NCBI GenBank assembly: GCA_022560025.1
Contig: JAFISE010000015.1
Location: forward strand, 124,001 to 188,000
Direction of reading: 5' to 3'
Source: Stagonosporopsis chrysanthemi
Taxonomy: Eukaryota; Ascomycota; Dothideomycetes; Pleosporales; Didymellaceae
DNA length: 64,000 bases
In this document: positions 44,358-55,986 of the stretch, piece by piece
Layout of the letters: every line of letters begins with the position of its first letter
Position numbering within the stretch: position 1 is the stretch's first letter
Notes under the pieces: model-generated
The model's database searches: none
What the model saw: the letters and a program-made list of their open reading frames with translations, nothing else
Told to the model about the DNA's origin: nothing
Made by a program: the position numbers and the translations under genes

Positions 44358-45660
44358 GCTGGTGAACGAGGACGTGTTACGATTGCATGATTTCAGATAC
44401 CCATATAGCTGAGCGAAATCTGGTTGTTCGAAGAATTTTGAGTGATCAGCTTCAACGTAGCTTCCACATCGTTCTCGTGCCCGGATTTCTGCTGACGCTT
44501 TATAGGTACATCTATTCGCAGATCATCGAGCTACCCACATCTGTTCACTCATGACCATGTTGGGCTCGTGAGCGCAGGTCTGCTCGATCTCTGCGCGCTC
44601 GTCTGCTTGTAGATTATCAAACTGTCAACTTCTGTTCCACTCCGACCTGTATCGTACTCAAGAACACGTTCCTGCGCTCGATCTCTGCATGCCTGTTGAC
44701 ACCTATCTGTAAAATGTGCTCTCGTACTCCAGACCGTCACCCCCCAGGCCTGATCTTGCTTCCACGACGTTGTGAAGCCCACTGTAGCCTGGCGAGCAGA
44801 GACCTGACTTGATTGCCGCCCCTGGACGCTCTTCAGTCGTTTCTGCTTTCACTATAGAGTCTTGAGCTTTGAGAAAGGGTTGCTGGGGTACCACTCTGTG
44901 CGCCAGCATCCGCCGTAATTCGCTCCTTCTCTCCTTCTCCCCTTCGCCCATACACGAGCCTCTGCACATCTGCACTTCCGCTACTCCAGTATCGGCCGCA
45001 TGCTCTGCTTCTGCAGGCTCACTGTGATGCTTACTTCTTTCTTGCTGTGGGGTTCTGACTAATCCTTTGAGGCGGCGCCTGCCTCTTTTCAGCGAGCGGT
45101 GACTGGGCTGGGGCGCCGAGATATCGTGGCCCCACATGTCCAGTAGACGTGGTGTTGTGGAAAACCAAGCGTCGCAACTGCCTTGCAACTTGGATGCACA
45201 ACCACCAACGTTTCGATCTGGTGATCGTAAAATTATGAGGTTGTAGAGCTCAATGAGGGCTTTCGATTGGTGCCGGTCTCGCAGTACCAGCTGTTGATGG
45301 GGGTGGTTCCTCGCAGCCCAGGCAAGAGGCTCCATTCCTCCCACGCACCCAGCCCGGTCGTCAGGGGCGGTCATGGTGAACTTCTTCCTTCCATCTTCGA
45401 GCGATGAATGCACAGACATATGGCAGAACCACCGTACGCCTGGTCCAGCGAGGTATAGCGCGTTGCGGTGCCAAGGGGGTAGGTATACATAAACCTCGCC
45501 TGGGTCGCTCCTGCCTCCTCTTGCCTATCTCCCACTCGACATTGGTCAAGATCTTCATCCTTCTGAGACTTTGACCTTGACTGACCTCTTTGGTCAATAC
45601 TCCTTCATCATATCCATCTTTTCTGTACATCGGTACTTGACTTGTCAGCATTCGTTCGCC
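44358..45660. other. upstream region of the mei2-type gene
   Basis: 1.3 kb with no supported gene. A 238-codon reverse frame (44703-45419) was considered and not accepted. The last 200 bases are CT-rich and probably leader. Confidence 0.5.
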
Positions 45661-47742
45661 ATGTCTCACCCTTCACCCCAGTCTTCTGCTGGCATCGGCC
45701 CTGCCTCTAGCCCCTACACCGGCACTGATCCCACCTCATACTCACCTGAGCTGGCTCGCTTCACTCGCTCGGCCGGTGTGCACGGCAATAGCTTCGGTCA
45801 GGTCAACGGCAAGGCCTCTCACCTCCCCGCTATCGTCGCCACACCCAAGTACATGGGCATCCTTCCGACTCCGGCTCCTTACTACCAGGGTCTCTTTGCC
45901 AACGAGGTCTCCGAGGATGACAAGTCGTTCATCTCCCGCTTCCAGTTCGTCTCTCAGCTTCCAGATGGCACCGTCGCAGGCGTCGACTCCGAGCACGAGC
46001 TCTTCAGCGTTCAACACCAGATGAAGCTGGTAGGTCTTTGCCTTCATGTTAGGTTGACACATACTGACCTCACTCCAGTACCAATGCTTCTCAAGCTGTG
46101 TCCCCGTTTACACTCGCGGTGTTCACCTTCGCTACGACGACCTCCGCGAAGCTGCCGAAGCCAAGGACATCCTCACCCAGCACGGTTTCATCGTCGACTA
46201 CATCACCGGCTACGAGTTCGCCCTTGCCAAGTCGCAGGATACCGCCCAGGTCGACGAGTTCGAAGGCCAGGTCAAGATACCCGTCGCCATCCAGCCTTAC
46301 TCTGACCATGGCACCTTCGACTTCACCCAAGGCAACCTTGCTGAGATCACCAAGGCTGTCGAGATTACTGCCGGTGTCTTCGGTTGCGTTCGCAGCTGTG
46401 TTCACGTCGAGACTCTTGATGCCAAGATGACTCTGGTCTTCCGTGTCGAGTTCCACTCCGTCGATGCTGCTACTCGTGCTGTGCAGAGCTTGACCCTTGA
46501 CTCAGTTTGGGGTGTCAACAACATGGTAAGTCCTTCATCCACTGTCAACAACGATGCATCTGTACTGACCCTTTCACAGAACACCTTCCGTTGGACTATC
46601 ACCGAGACTGCGCCTTGGTCTGGGGAGCGAGCCATGAACTCCCCTCACCGCACCAAGCCTCGCATTGATGATCAGGGTCGCTTCGTTGGATACCGTCCTG
46701 CTGCTGCCCCCTTCAACCCCGCTTACCAGGCTCACCCAGCCGATCAGCACAACCGTGTCCGCCGTGAGCGCATTCTCGATGGCAGCGATGTCCGCACTAC
46801 TATCATGCTGCGCAACATCCCGAACAAGGTGGACTGGGTAAGTCTTTCTTCCATTGCCTTGTCGCAAAATACTAACCACGATTGCAGATGGCGCTCAAGA
46901 CTATCCTTGACGAAGTCTGCTTTGGCACTTACGACTTCGTTTACCTTCGTATCGACTTCAAGTCCAGCTGCAACGTAGGCTATGCCTTCATCAACTTCGC
47001 CGACGTTGGTGGTATGATCGCTCTCATCGACCGCCTCGAGCATCGTACCTGGACTGCCTATCGTTCATCCAAGGCTGCTGAGGTCTCCTACGCCACCATC
47101 CAGGGTCGTGAAGCTTTGGTGCAGAAGTTTCGCAACTCTTCGGTCATGCAAGAGACGCCCTTCTGCCGACCTCGTCTCTTCCTTACCTACCTCGAGGCCG
47201 ATGCCTCTGACAAGCTTCGCTCCACTGGCACCGAGCAGCCCTTCCCTCGTCCGGACAACCTGTCTAAGCTTCAGCGTTCGATGGACAGCGCCCGTAGCGT
47301 TGGTCTTTACCCTCCTCATGGTTTCTCTGCCGTCACCGAGCACCGCAATCGTGCTAGCCCTTGGGATCGTGGTACTCCTCGCGACATGATGCAGGCTGCC
47401 ATGAACTTCGCTCGCCGCACTGCTCCTGTCCAGCTTGCCAGCCTCACCGACTTGCAGAAGCGCGACATCGAGCTCTGGTACTCTTACTTCTACGGTCAGG
47501 GTCAAGTCGGATGCATTCCCTTCGACTACATCCCCATGACCCACGTCGCCCAGTATCTTGCCGAGACGTCTTCTCCCCACCCGATCGCTGTCAACCACGC
47601 TGTCAACGTCAACAACCCTGGTGTCATCGGCGCTCCTGTTGTCAACGCCCTCTACGGTCAGGTCGGCACTACTGTCACCACTCCGACTCGTCGCTCTCGT
47701 GTCAACGGTAGCCCTCCATACGTCCACCCTAACCGTCGCTAG
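45661..47742 (+). CDS. Mei2-type RNA-binding protein
   Basis: An RNA-binding protein of the Mei2 family, whose founding member in fission yeast switches cells into meiosis. The exons are 45661-46029, 46079-46525, 46580-46837 and 46888-47742, all in phase 0; total 642 aa. The diagnostic Mei2 C-terminal RRM is split by the last intron. RNP2 is in TTIMLRNIPNKVDW and RNP1 in CNVGYAFINF, with YDFVYLRIDFK between them. A degenerate RRM-like region lies further upstream (TRGVHLRYDDLREAAEAKDIL). The N-terminus is Ser/Pro-rich and the C-terminus has YPPHGFSAVTEHRNRAS and a basic end. All three introns fall between codons, which would keep the frame if exon 2 or exon 3 were skipped. It is most likely nuclear/cytosolic and active in development. 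Confidence 0.92.
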
Positions 47743-48035
47743 ATCAAGTGCGCCTTCGACTAGGAGCTTCCTTGCAACAGGCCTTCTCTATCGCGTTCAC
47801 TCTCTCAATCTGCTTACACATGGCTGTCAGATAGGGACGCTTCGATACCTTTCTTCGGGTATGATTGACGACTTCTTCAGTCATCGGGTTCAACACAACA
47901 TGGGTGTTGTTGGCCTTCTGGTTTCATTTCGGAACCAATCTGGTTGTAGGTGGCGATGATGGGTGTGGATACAATTTCTGTGCCAGATCATGTAGTTCGG
48001 ACTCCGTTTCCATAGACCAAAAGACTTGTTTAAGT

Positions 48036-48427
48036 TCATACCTTCTTGACTTCATGCCCTCGTGACTTGATCGCCTCTTCTTGCATGCTTCGTGACTTGC
48101 TCTTCTCTTCTTGCGTGCCTTGTGACTTGTCCCTCTGAGCGACTGTAGTAGAGGTCAAACATATGCATGGATGCTTGCTGCCCTGCCCGTGTATGCTGCA
48201 TCGCTTACACAGAGCAGGGTGCGGAGATGGCGGCGCAGACACAAAGGGCAGCCTTGCAGGAGAGCAAACATATTGCAACTAGACACTCTGTCTCCTGACC
48301 AGCTATGCACATCTTCGTAGACTCCACGCATAACCTCAGTATTCTGCGGCCCCATCGTATTTGATGTCGTGATCGCAGGGAGGCTCACGAGAAAGGCAGC
48401 CACCAGCGCGCAACTTGAGCTGGCCAT
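48036..48427 (-). CDS. candidate small secreted protein with a repeated charged tail
   Basis: Exon 1 (48427-48209, 73 codons) encodes a convincing signal peptide, MASSSCALVAAFLVSLPAIT, and a middle part with four Cys. The canonical donor GTAAGC follows codon 73. Exon 2 begins after CTCAG at 48134 and ends at 48036, giving 105 aa. The exon 2 product is highly charged and carries imperfect repeats of about ten residues built on KSxxxQEE (KSQGTQEE, KSRSMQEE, KSRGHE), encoded by a 30-bp DNA repeat. If the intron is not removed, a 90-aa product ends at 48155. No family is recognised. The combination of signal peptide, small size, Cys and repeats is what is seen in secreted effector-like proteins, but nothing shows function. 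Confidence 0.42.
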
Positions 48428-48845
48428 CTAGAGATGCGGAGCAAGATGTGCACCTCCTCCTGGATTCTACGCACGAGCTCGGCGTCCCGCAGCTCCAAGA
48501 TTATCCTGCTTGTTGGCAAGCTGGCGGAGGAGCTCACAGCAGGATGTAGGTATCAAGGTGGAGCTTCAGCGAGCAGCCTGACCTGCGGATGAAGCTGTCC
48601 TACTTCAAATCCAAGCCGTCTGCACTCCTTCCCACGCCCTGTAGTATCTTCAGGCCTACGATGTGAAGGCGGAGGCGCTGAGAGTGGGTGCACGGACTCC
48701 GCGAGGGTGCCACACCTGTGCGTGGTGTTGTAGCTGCAGAGCAACTTGATCAATCAAGCTCCCTCAACAGCACCACCACACCACATACCACACACACACA
48801 ACTCTTGGAACATACAGCTTTTGAAACCACACACAACCGCACATC

Positions 48846-49136
48846 ATGCTTTGGAGCCTCGGAGACCCCGAGCCCCAGGTCGACCACGCGATGCTCTTCG
48901 CTAGGGCGGCCATCTGCTACACCAGAACGATGATCCTCTTCCTCGACCACCGCATCCGATACCTCGAGGAACAGGTGGACCTGCTTAGGGCTCACGAGCA
49001 GGCTAATGAGCAGGTCTGGTGGGACGAGTGGTCTGAGCTCTTGCGCTGTAAGATCGAGCACGAAGAGCAGTTGTTTGTCTGCCTTTTCTGGCGGGCCTTT
49101 GCCCAGGCGTACTGCGACGCCAGACGGCTGGGATAG
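48846..49136 (+). CDS. hypothetical 96-aa protein
   Basis: An intronless small ORF preceded by an A/C-rich leader (48770-48845) that looks like a fungal 5' untranslated region. The product is acidic and strongly helical. It is rich in Trp, Glu and Leu, with a coiled-coil-like LDHRIRYLEEQVDLLRAHEQ and an aromatic end (VCLFWRAFAQAYCDARRLG). There is no signal peptide. No homologue is recognised. Codon use favours G/C in the third position, as in neighbouring genes. A reverse-strand frame over the same bases is less protein-like. Confidence 0.5.
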   Translation: MLWSLGDPEPQVDHAMLFARAAICYTRTMILFLDHRIRYLEEQVDLLRAHEQANEQVWWDEWSELLRCKIEHEEQLFVCLFWRAFAQAYCDARRLG

Positions 49137-51683
49137 GCAGTGAGGAGGAGGACGGAGGTAGGCGGAGGGCAGGAAAGACAAGCGCGCAAAGGTGTGTACT
49201 CCGCAGCCGTGCTTGATGAGCATGTCGATGGACGGCAACAGCTCCGAGAGGTCCTCACAGCGGGCCGCAATACCCGGTGACTCTGAGAGTGCTCTTGAGG
49301 TTTCAGGACCATGTTATCGCGTCTCTGAGAGTCTTACTGTCCTGGAGATCTCCAGGCTGTGTCGTTGGCACACGCCGCTATCTTCCGGCTTGCTCGAACG
49401 ACCGCATTTGCTGTCATACAGGCTACGATGGAGACTTTGGCTAACGACAGCGTAGGGTCCGAGACGACCAAGATGACAGGAGAAGACCACGTTACCAGGA
49501 CGCGAACATGATGTCAGGACAAAGACAGGCCAGGCGCAGGCCTCTTTGCCGAATACAAACATCCCCCCGAGTTCTCCGAATCCAGACTAGACCCGGACAA
49601 GTAACCCCCGGGAGATGCTCGACAAGCTTCCATCTCTTTCAAGACACCTGGCGAGAAGGTTGTCTCGGCATAATGGATCCATGTATCTGCGCACGGTAGC
49701 TTCTGGCAATGGTTGTAGCCGTCGGGGTGCAGCTTGACGTAACGTTGACCAACGTGTCGGCAGCTGAATCAAGCTGCGCTGGTGTAACCTTCTGTCGAAA
49801 GAAAGTATGAGCAAGGATGCAGGCTTTGGCGTTGTCATGAGTGGTAGCATGGTGCGCGATGTTCTCGTTGTAGCCATCGCCATTGGATTGCTGGTTGAAG
49901 CGACTTGTCATGCCATCCGGATCATTGCCCCTCATCTGTGCAACACAAGGCTCCAATCTATGTACAGACCACAGACCGTTCCATCTCTTTTAGAGGCCAC
50001 AGCACACGGATGGCACGACATATCCTCTCTCCGCCGCTCACAGCATTGTCTTGCGCGTCGACCGGTGCATCGACCCAAGGTGCGCTGGCGATCCATCTTC
50101 AGCAGCACGTCTAATCGCTACGAAGCTTCGATGAAGGTGTAAATTCATTCTCTCGAAAGACGCTGCAATTGAACACTAGTCCTGCTCTGAGGGCCTCGGG
50201 GAAGGGATGGTGCTGGCCATTTCGTGATTGCGTTGTTCGAGGCTGCTTCTCGAAGCCATCTTCATCGAGCGCTCTTGAGGACTTGCTCTCTAGCACATCA
50301 GCTCACTCAACGTCTAATCCGCAAGCTACACGGCTTGCTAGGGTGTCGACAGCATGCTGTTCGCCGTTGTGGTTGGGTGGGGTTGAAGGTCGAGAAGGCC
50401 GTCGGGCCTATGCAGACGGGTGCGGTTTCGAGCATTTGAGTGGCAAGCCTCATCGCGTATGGGCGAATGGAACACCTCATTGAGTGTTGTGCATGAGAAA
50501 GAGTTGAAGGGGGGAGGGAGGCTGCAGTGGTGGACGGAGCTACCCCCACGCGGACCGCACAGGGAAGCTACCATCGGAACGCAACCGAATGCAGGGCCAG
50601 CAGCCTACCAGCATCCTCAACCTTGCCATCTTAATGGCGAGCGACTTGTCCTGGGAGCCACCAAGGCCTGCATTGATCTGCAAGCCTCGTACGCAGCGAG
50701 GAAGAGGGAACAGTAACTTCGATGTGTACAGGTCGTCTCCAGGCATCTTGGCAACCTCACAACAAGCCCAGATGCGGCCTCGGTGGACACCTCCGGCACA
50801 GCACGCCTTGAGCATCCACACTTGTAACCATCTCCATGTCAGCATCACTTCACTCTCGGGCTCCGGGTCCGGCTCTGGGTAATTGCATCCTCGGGACCAC
50901 CATTTAGGTGTACCGCTGAGGTTCTTGTGGTACGAGACTAGAATCACGCGCTCCGCTCTCCGCATCTCCGCTGCTTTGGGAGAACCTCGTGTAGTCACAA
51001 CCCCGGATTTGTACTACGCACTGCTTGCATCTCACATCAGAGAATAGCTGAGACACTCTAAGTGCTGACTCGCTGGGTATCGCGAGGTTTGCAAGGCGTC
51101 TTATGACCCTGTGCTAGCAAAAGTCTTCACCGCTTGCAGAATTTGACGGGACGCTCCTGAATCTCATAAAGACGTCGCTCGCCGTCTGCGACCCACTCGC
51201 TGCAGACTGCCACAGTACTACGGTCGCTCAGATCACGTGGAGAAGACTATCCACTGTCTAGACGTATCTGTCATGCATTGCACTGCTGGCACAGGGGGGC
51301 ACAATCACGCGTTCGAATTTTTGCTTTACACACGCGCCGTACGCGTTTTCCTTCTTCACCTTCATTGCAAGTCTGCTCTTCCTCACGCTACACTCTCTTC
51401 ACCGCTGGCCAAAGCATGAAACTATCCCTTTCCACAACACAACTTCAACGATCAAGACGACCACCGCTGTGACGGAAAGCTGCTGCTTCCCGACATTGCT
51501 CGCTCCCTGAATATATACAGTACTCACCTCGCTGCGTGTGCACACTACCCGACCCGCGTGCGGCAGCCTGCAGAAGTCTCCAGCTCGCGTCCCGCGCCTG
51601 ATCACCTGTTTGAAGACCGCGGACAGGCCCTTTCACCCAAATTTAATTTTCTCTATACAAGCCAGGCGCCAACAAAGTTCGCT
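49137..51683. other. intergenic, no supported gene
   Basis: 2.5 kb without a convincing gene. Open frames up to about 150 codons occur on both strands with no domain, signal peptide or splice structure that could be supported. The last 300 bases are probably the leader region of RMP1. Confidence 0.5.
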
Positions 51684-52276
51684 ATGGCTCCAATAACCTC
51701 TACCAAGATGGCCACCCCAATCTCTGCCGACGCCCTCCTCAACGCTTCGCAGCATGATAAAGCCATGCTCGTAGACATTTTTGAGCTCCTCGACAACCTC
51801 TTCGCGCGCAATCGCAACCAGCACCGCCGCAGCCATTGGTGGAAGAGTCTCCGCGCGTTCCGCAAGCAGCTCGCCCTCCTTCTCTCTGAGATGGAGACTG
51901 GCCGAAAGTCTGAGCGCCCGATGAAGATCGAGGCCAGACTGCGATACTGGGACGAGAAATGCGTGCACTCGTGGTATTGGTATGTTATTACCTCTCTTCA
52001 CATGACCTTCGAAACAAGAAACTGACGTAATGCAGCCAGTTCTCCCAGCTGACGGCGGTGAGCTCGTTCGCCATGCTGGGCCTGGTCATGATGGCCTCCG
52101 TCGCGCGCATGTGCCGCATCACGGGCATCACGACGGCGTACGAGGAGATTGCCTCCGCCGAGATTCGCGGTGTCTTGACCGCAAACGACGAGCTGTTGCT
52201 GTCCGAGGAGTTTGGCGGCGTCATCGACGAGGAGATGGAGTGGGATGAGGGCGTCGTCGTTGCCAGGGACGATTGA
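51684..52276 (+). CDS. RMP1: RNase MRP subunit Rmp1
   Basis: A protein specific to the RNase MRP ribonucleoprotein, which cuts pre-rRNA and cell-cycle mRNAs; it is nuclear/nucleolar. The exons are 51684-51979 and 52036-52276 (GTATGT...ATGCAG), giving 178 aa. The conserved domain spans about residues 25-125. LVDIFELLDNLFARNRNQHRRSHWWKSLR contains the hallmark RNxNQHRxxxWW motif, with CVHSWYWCQFSQLTAV and FAMLGLVMMASVARM after the splice junction. A second in-frame ATG eight codons downstream could also serve as start. The C-terminal tail is acidic (EEFGGVIDEEMEWDEG). The stop is about 110 bp from that of the convergent hydrolase gene. Confidence 0.85.
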
Positions 52277-52386
52277 GGAGCACGAGCTGGCCAGGCCTGG
52301 AGACCTTCATCTCCACTCATCAGCAACATGATACCAGGATAGGCGTTCATGGACACATTCAATGCAGTTACTTCCTCTCTTCCTAG

Positions 52387-53361
52387 CTACTCCTCATCAC
52401 CGACATAGACCACCTCGCCTTCTCTCTCCATCTCCCCGCCCACCCACCTTGCTGCCACCCTCCCCGCCTCCTCACCCACCTCCCTCGTCTTGCTCTTAGG
52501 CCTAACATTCATCCCATGATCCGCGCCCCTAACAACCACCACCCGACTGACCGCCCTCATCTTCCCTCTAACCTCCTCAAGCAGATCCAGCGGACACATG
52601 GCATCCCTCTCCCCCACCACAAACAGCACCTCCACCCCCTCGCCCAAATCCAGCAATATCCGATCCCTAACATCCTTCGGCCCCTGCAGCGGATAGCTCA
52701 CCAGCAACAGCCTTACCCGCGCGCCCTCCTCCTGCGCCGCGATCTCCGCAGCCGCTGTCACAGCAGCGCGCGCACCCATGCTGCGGCCCCCGAACAGGAG
52801 GTCCTTCTGCGCGCCCCCCAGCGCCGTGCTGATGTGGGCGTAGCACGTGTGGAACCCCTTCACGCGCGCGCCGAGGTTCATGGAGCCTTGGAAGGCGAGG
52901 ATGGGGGCTGGCGAGGCGCGGGAGAAGCCTGTGCAGAAGTTTGTGACGGCTGCGGCGGAGAGGGTGCCGCCTGCGCCGTGGGTGAAGATGAGGGGTATCT
53001 GGGAGGAGGGTGTTGGAGCGTCGCGAGTGGGGAGTGGGGTGTATTGGTGGCAGATGAGGGGGGATTTGAGGCGGTCGTCGTTGATGGTGAAGGGAGTGGC
53101 GTTTTGAGGTGCAGCGTCGGCGTCGATGGGCTCTTCTGGAGCTTCTTTGGGATGTTTGGGCGGCGGTTCTGCTGCCGGTTTTGGCTTTGGCTGTGCTGTG
53201 GGGTTGGCTTTGCCTGTAGCTTTCCTTTTCGTACGGGACTTTTCGAGTCTTCCGGGTTTTTTGGGACCTTTGCTCGCATGAGTGTTGTCGCGCGACTTGA
53301 CCGTTTGCGATCGAGTCGAAGCTCGAGTTGCACGGTTTGTACTTGGTGTCATAGGTGTCAT
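52387..53361 (-). CDS. alpha/beta hydrolase of the TEX30/KANL3 type
   Basis: An intronless gene of 324 aa. A Lys/Pro-rich disordered N-terminus (about 100 residues) precedes a compact alpha/beta hydrolase domain. FTHGAGGTLSAAAV is the oxyanion loop, FGGRSMGARAA the nucleophile elbow, FVVGERDAMCP the acid region and RGADHGMNV the catalytic His. The family is widespread and poorly characterised; the human relatives TEX30 and KANSL3 have no agreed substrate. The basic, repetitive N-terminus (KSRTKRKATGKA) could direct it to the nucleus. Overlapping plus-strand frames of up to 292 codons are shadows caused by GC-rich codons. Confidence 0.85.
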   Translation of the reverse strand: MTPMTPSTNRATRASTRSQTVKSRDNTHASKGPKKPGRLEKSRTKRKATGKANPTAQPKPKPAAEPPPKHPKEAPEEPIDADAAPQNATPFTINDDRLKSPLICHQYTPLPTRDAPTPSSQIPLIFTHGAGGTLSAAAVTNFCTGFSRASPAPILAFQGSMNLGARVKGFHTCYAHISTALGGAQKDLLFGGRSMGARAAVTAAAEIAAQEEGARVRLLLVSYPLQGPKDVRDRILLDLGEGVEVLFVVGERDAMCPLDLLEEVRGKMRAVSRVVVVRGADHGMNVRPKSKTREVGEEAGRVAARWVGGEMEREGEVVYVGDEE

Positions 53362-53863
53362 TGCGATAACCCTTTATGTCTGGAGCTCTGCTAGATGCTG
53401 ATGAATACCAGCTCGTCTTATGGTATATTTTGCTCTGAGGCTAGTCAAATTCACGGGATCCGCTGTCTGTCTGAAGGCATAGTGGGTGACAAGGGTAGTA
53501 CATTCATGCGCATGGACACGAGCGCGTCGCGTATGCACGTGTCAAATTATCTGAACCGACTTCAATTGTACTTGAGGAATATGATGTTTCTGCAGTGAAT
53601 CGAGCATGGGATACACAAACGGTGAATGTCAGGAGCAAGATGACTAGCATCTCTGACATCACGTGACTAACGGATTCTGGAGGATGACGGACTGCCATCA
53701 TGAAAAGACAGAGAAGAATGAGCGGTGCATTCTAACGAGCGATTGAGGGGAAACCAGGGCTGTTGTGTGGCACAACGAGGCTAGGTATGACGACGTGCCC
53801 CGCACAACCACTGCCAAAGTCGACCTCTTCTTCCTCTTCAGCACAACGCTGTCTAATTCCATC
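53362..53863. other. intergenic, no supported gene
   Basis: The upstream region of the hydrolase gene and the 3' flank of the caspase-like gene. Nothing was recognised. Confidence 0.5.
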
Positions 53864-55986
53864 TCACCTAGCAACACTTCTAGAATCGGCGCGGAGCTCT
53901 TTCATCGTTTCTTCAGCGGTGAGGATCTTCACAAACCCCACGTCCTTCCACTCTCTCCGTTCGTCTCCGCAATAAATTTGCACTTTTGCATAAGCGTAGC
54001 CCAAAAATCCGTCACGGTCTTGCGTCCTCTCCCCATGCATCGCTTTTTGCTTGGGATCGGTTTCCAGGATCCTGGGTCGCAATGTTATGCTGTCAAAGTT
54101 TTCGGGAATGAGCTTACGGACCGGTAATGCAATGGAGGAGAGGCGCGGGTCATCGCGCTGCCTTTGCGCGTTTTGTCGCTCTATCTCACCGTTGCGCCGC
54201 TTGGTCTCTGCCCTGACTCGTTCGTGGACTTGCAAGAGGGAGAATGGTTTTGCATCGTCGACCAGTTGCTTTAGGGCAGCTGTGAAACGTTGCATGTACG
54301 AATGTTTGCCAGCTGGAGTCCTTACGTCTTTCTCGCAGGCTGCAAGGATCTCATTCTTGCCCTGAGGCTTCGATTTGGTTGCGTTTCCAGCATAACAGCA
54401 GTCCAGAATTTGAGCTACATCGCATGGAGCTTCGTGAAGAAGAGGCTGTATGACGTTCCAGTTGATTACTGCGTCCTGGTCTTGACCTCTGCATACACGA
54501 ATGATTAGCGCAAGTATGAACATGACCGAGGTTCACGTACGAGAGTATGCACTCGCTACTTTGGTGCGGCACTTTGTCTCCATGGCCATTGTACAACACG
54601 ACGAGCAAGTGGGTGCTCCCGAGACCTTCTTTAACGTCCATGATCTTCTTTGTCACTGCGGTTTGCAGTTCCCCGACGCTTGGTATCTCGTACATTGGCT
54701 TTATCTCGCAGTGCTCCAAGCTTGTCTCCAGAACTCCGCATAGGTCGCGAAGCTCCTGAGATATCATGGACTTATCTTCAAACCCGTCTTGTTCCCACTT
54801 CATTGGAAGCACCACAATCTTTGTGTATTCCCCGTCCCGAGTATTGAGATTTGTTCGAAACCCTGAGCTTTGATTCCACGTCTGAACAATTCCGGAGAGG
54901 CGCTCATCACCCGTTTTGTCTCCGCTGGAAAGCACAGAGCCTTGGTTGTTGATACCGACAACATATGGCGGTGCAAGTTTGATCCAGCTGGAAACGTTCT
55001 TCTCGCTCAAGTCGCTTTGCTTGGCCACATCTACTACGGCTGAGATACGTTTCGGACCATCGTCACCTCCCTGCTCTTCTGGATCCAAGAATTTGAATGT
55101 TTTGATCTGCCATGGAGCTCTATCAGCCCACACCTTTAGGCCTTGCTGGTTGCCTGAATTCAAGCGCCTGTCTGTGACCAAATCAAGATTCACTTTCTCG
55201 GAAGGCAAGATGGCAATGCTTGAACGATCGCTGCTACGAGAGATGTTGGCATATTGCGGGTCCAGAGCAGCCCCACCTAGGGCCCGATGTATCTTTCTTC
55301 GAAGCTGATCGATGCGAACAGACTCCCCGGAAATACCAGTAAGAGTGTTAATGAGGGCTTTCCTGAATGTCGCATCATCTGCGCTCATGCCGCCCGGCGT
55401 GGAAAGTATCTCCATTCCTCCGGTAGGCGCTGGAGTAACAGTGCGCAAGCAAGATCTGACGTCGCTTTCTCTGGGAGCGCCTGTGCAGTATCCGCAATCG
55501 AAAAGAAGTACAACATCGCTGGGGCTGGTCTCCAAGCTCTCCTGCAGCGAAAACCAGTCTATCTCTGGTTGCAGTTTAGAGTCGCTGTAAACAAATTAGC
55601 AGTCGCTCGAATTCTTGGGCTGTTATTGCCTCTTACGGCAGCCAAAGTGGACGTCCGTGCTTCACACTTCCATTCCCAGAATAATAGACGAGTGTAAGGC
55701 TCGAGCCGTTGTCAAGCGGATTGATGAAATCCAGTATCTGTTTCCGCAAAGCATCTCGAGAGTCTTCGAGAGGAATGAAGAATGTCTCTCCTTCGAATCT
55801 GTACCTGTCGCACAACAATCTCTTCAGAGTCGCGGCGTCATCTCTTCGGCTGTGCGAGGCATCCTCCCAGAGCAGGAAGAGTGCTTTGTTCCGGGTGTGG
55901 AGTTGCGATCGCTTTGGAACACTTTCTTCAAGCGCTTTGTTCCACTCTTCGATAAGAGACTGTGGAATAACGTGACTGATCGCCAT
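53864..55986 (-). CDS. tandem caspase-like (peptidase C14) protein with an inactive first domain
   Basis: The exons are 55986-55637, 55584-54541 and 54488-53864, giving 672 aa with consistent phases. The protein contains two caspase-fold units. In the second, the catalytic pair is intact: His451 in VVLYNGHGDK, and Cys496 in AQILDCCYAGNA, reached across the second intron. In the first, the matching positions read LVYYSGNGS (Asn105 for His) and LLFDCGYCTG (Gly148 for the second Cys of DCC), so it should be catalytically dead. About 300 residues lie between the two active-site regions and may form a linker or extra domain. There is no signal peptide or membrane helix. Active C14 peptidases of fungi are linked to stress and cell death; a pseudo-domain could be regulatory. 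The C-terminal 170 residues are helical and charged. The start codon is the first ATG in the open frame. Confidence 0.82.

Noticed and set aside
44703..45419. 238-codon reverse frame upstream of the mei2-type gene
   Set aside because: It lies in the probable promoter and leader of an expressed gene, and its sequence shows no recognisable fold or motif.
52516..53394. 292-codon plus-strand frame
   Set aside because: Antisense shadow of the alpha/beta hydrolase gene, which has intact catalytic motifs on the minus strand.
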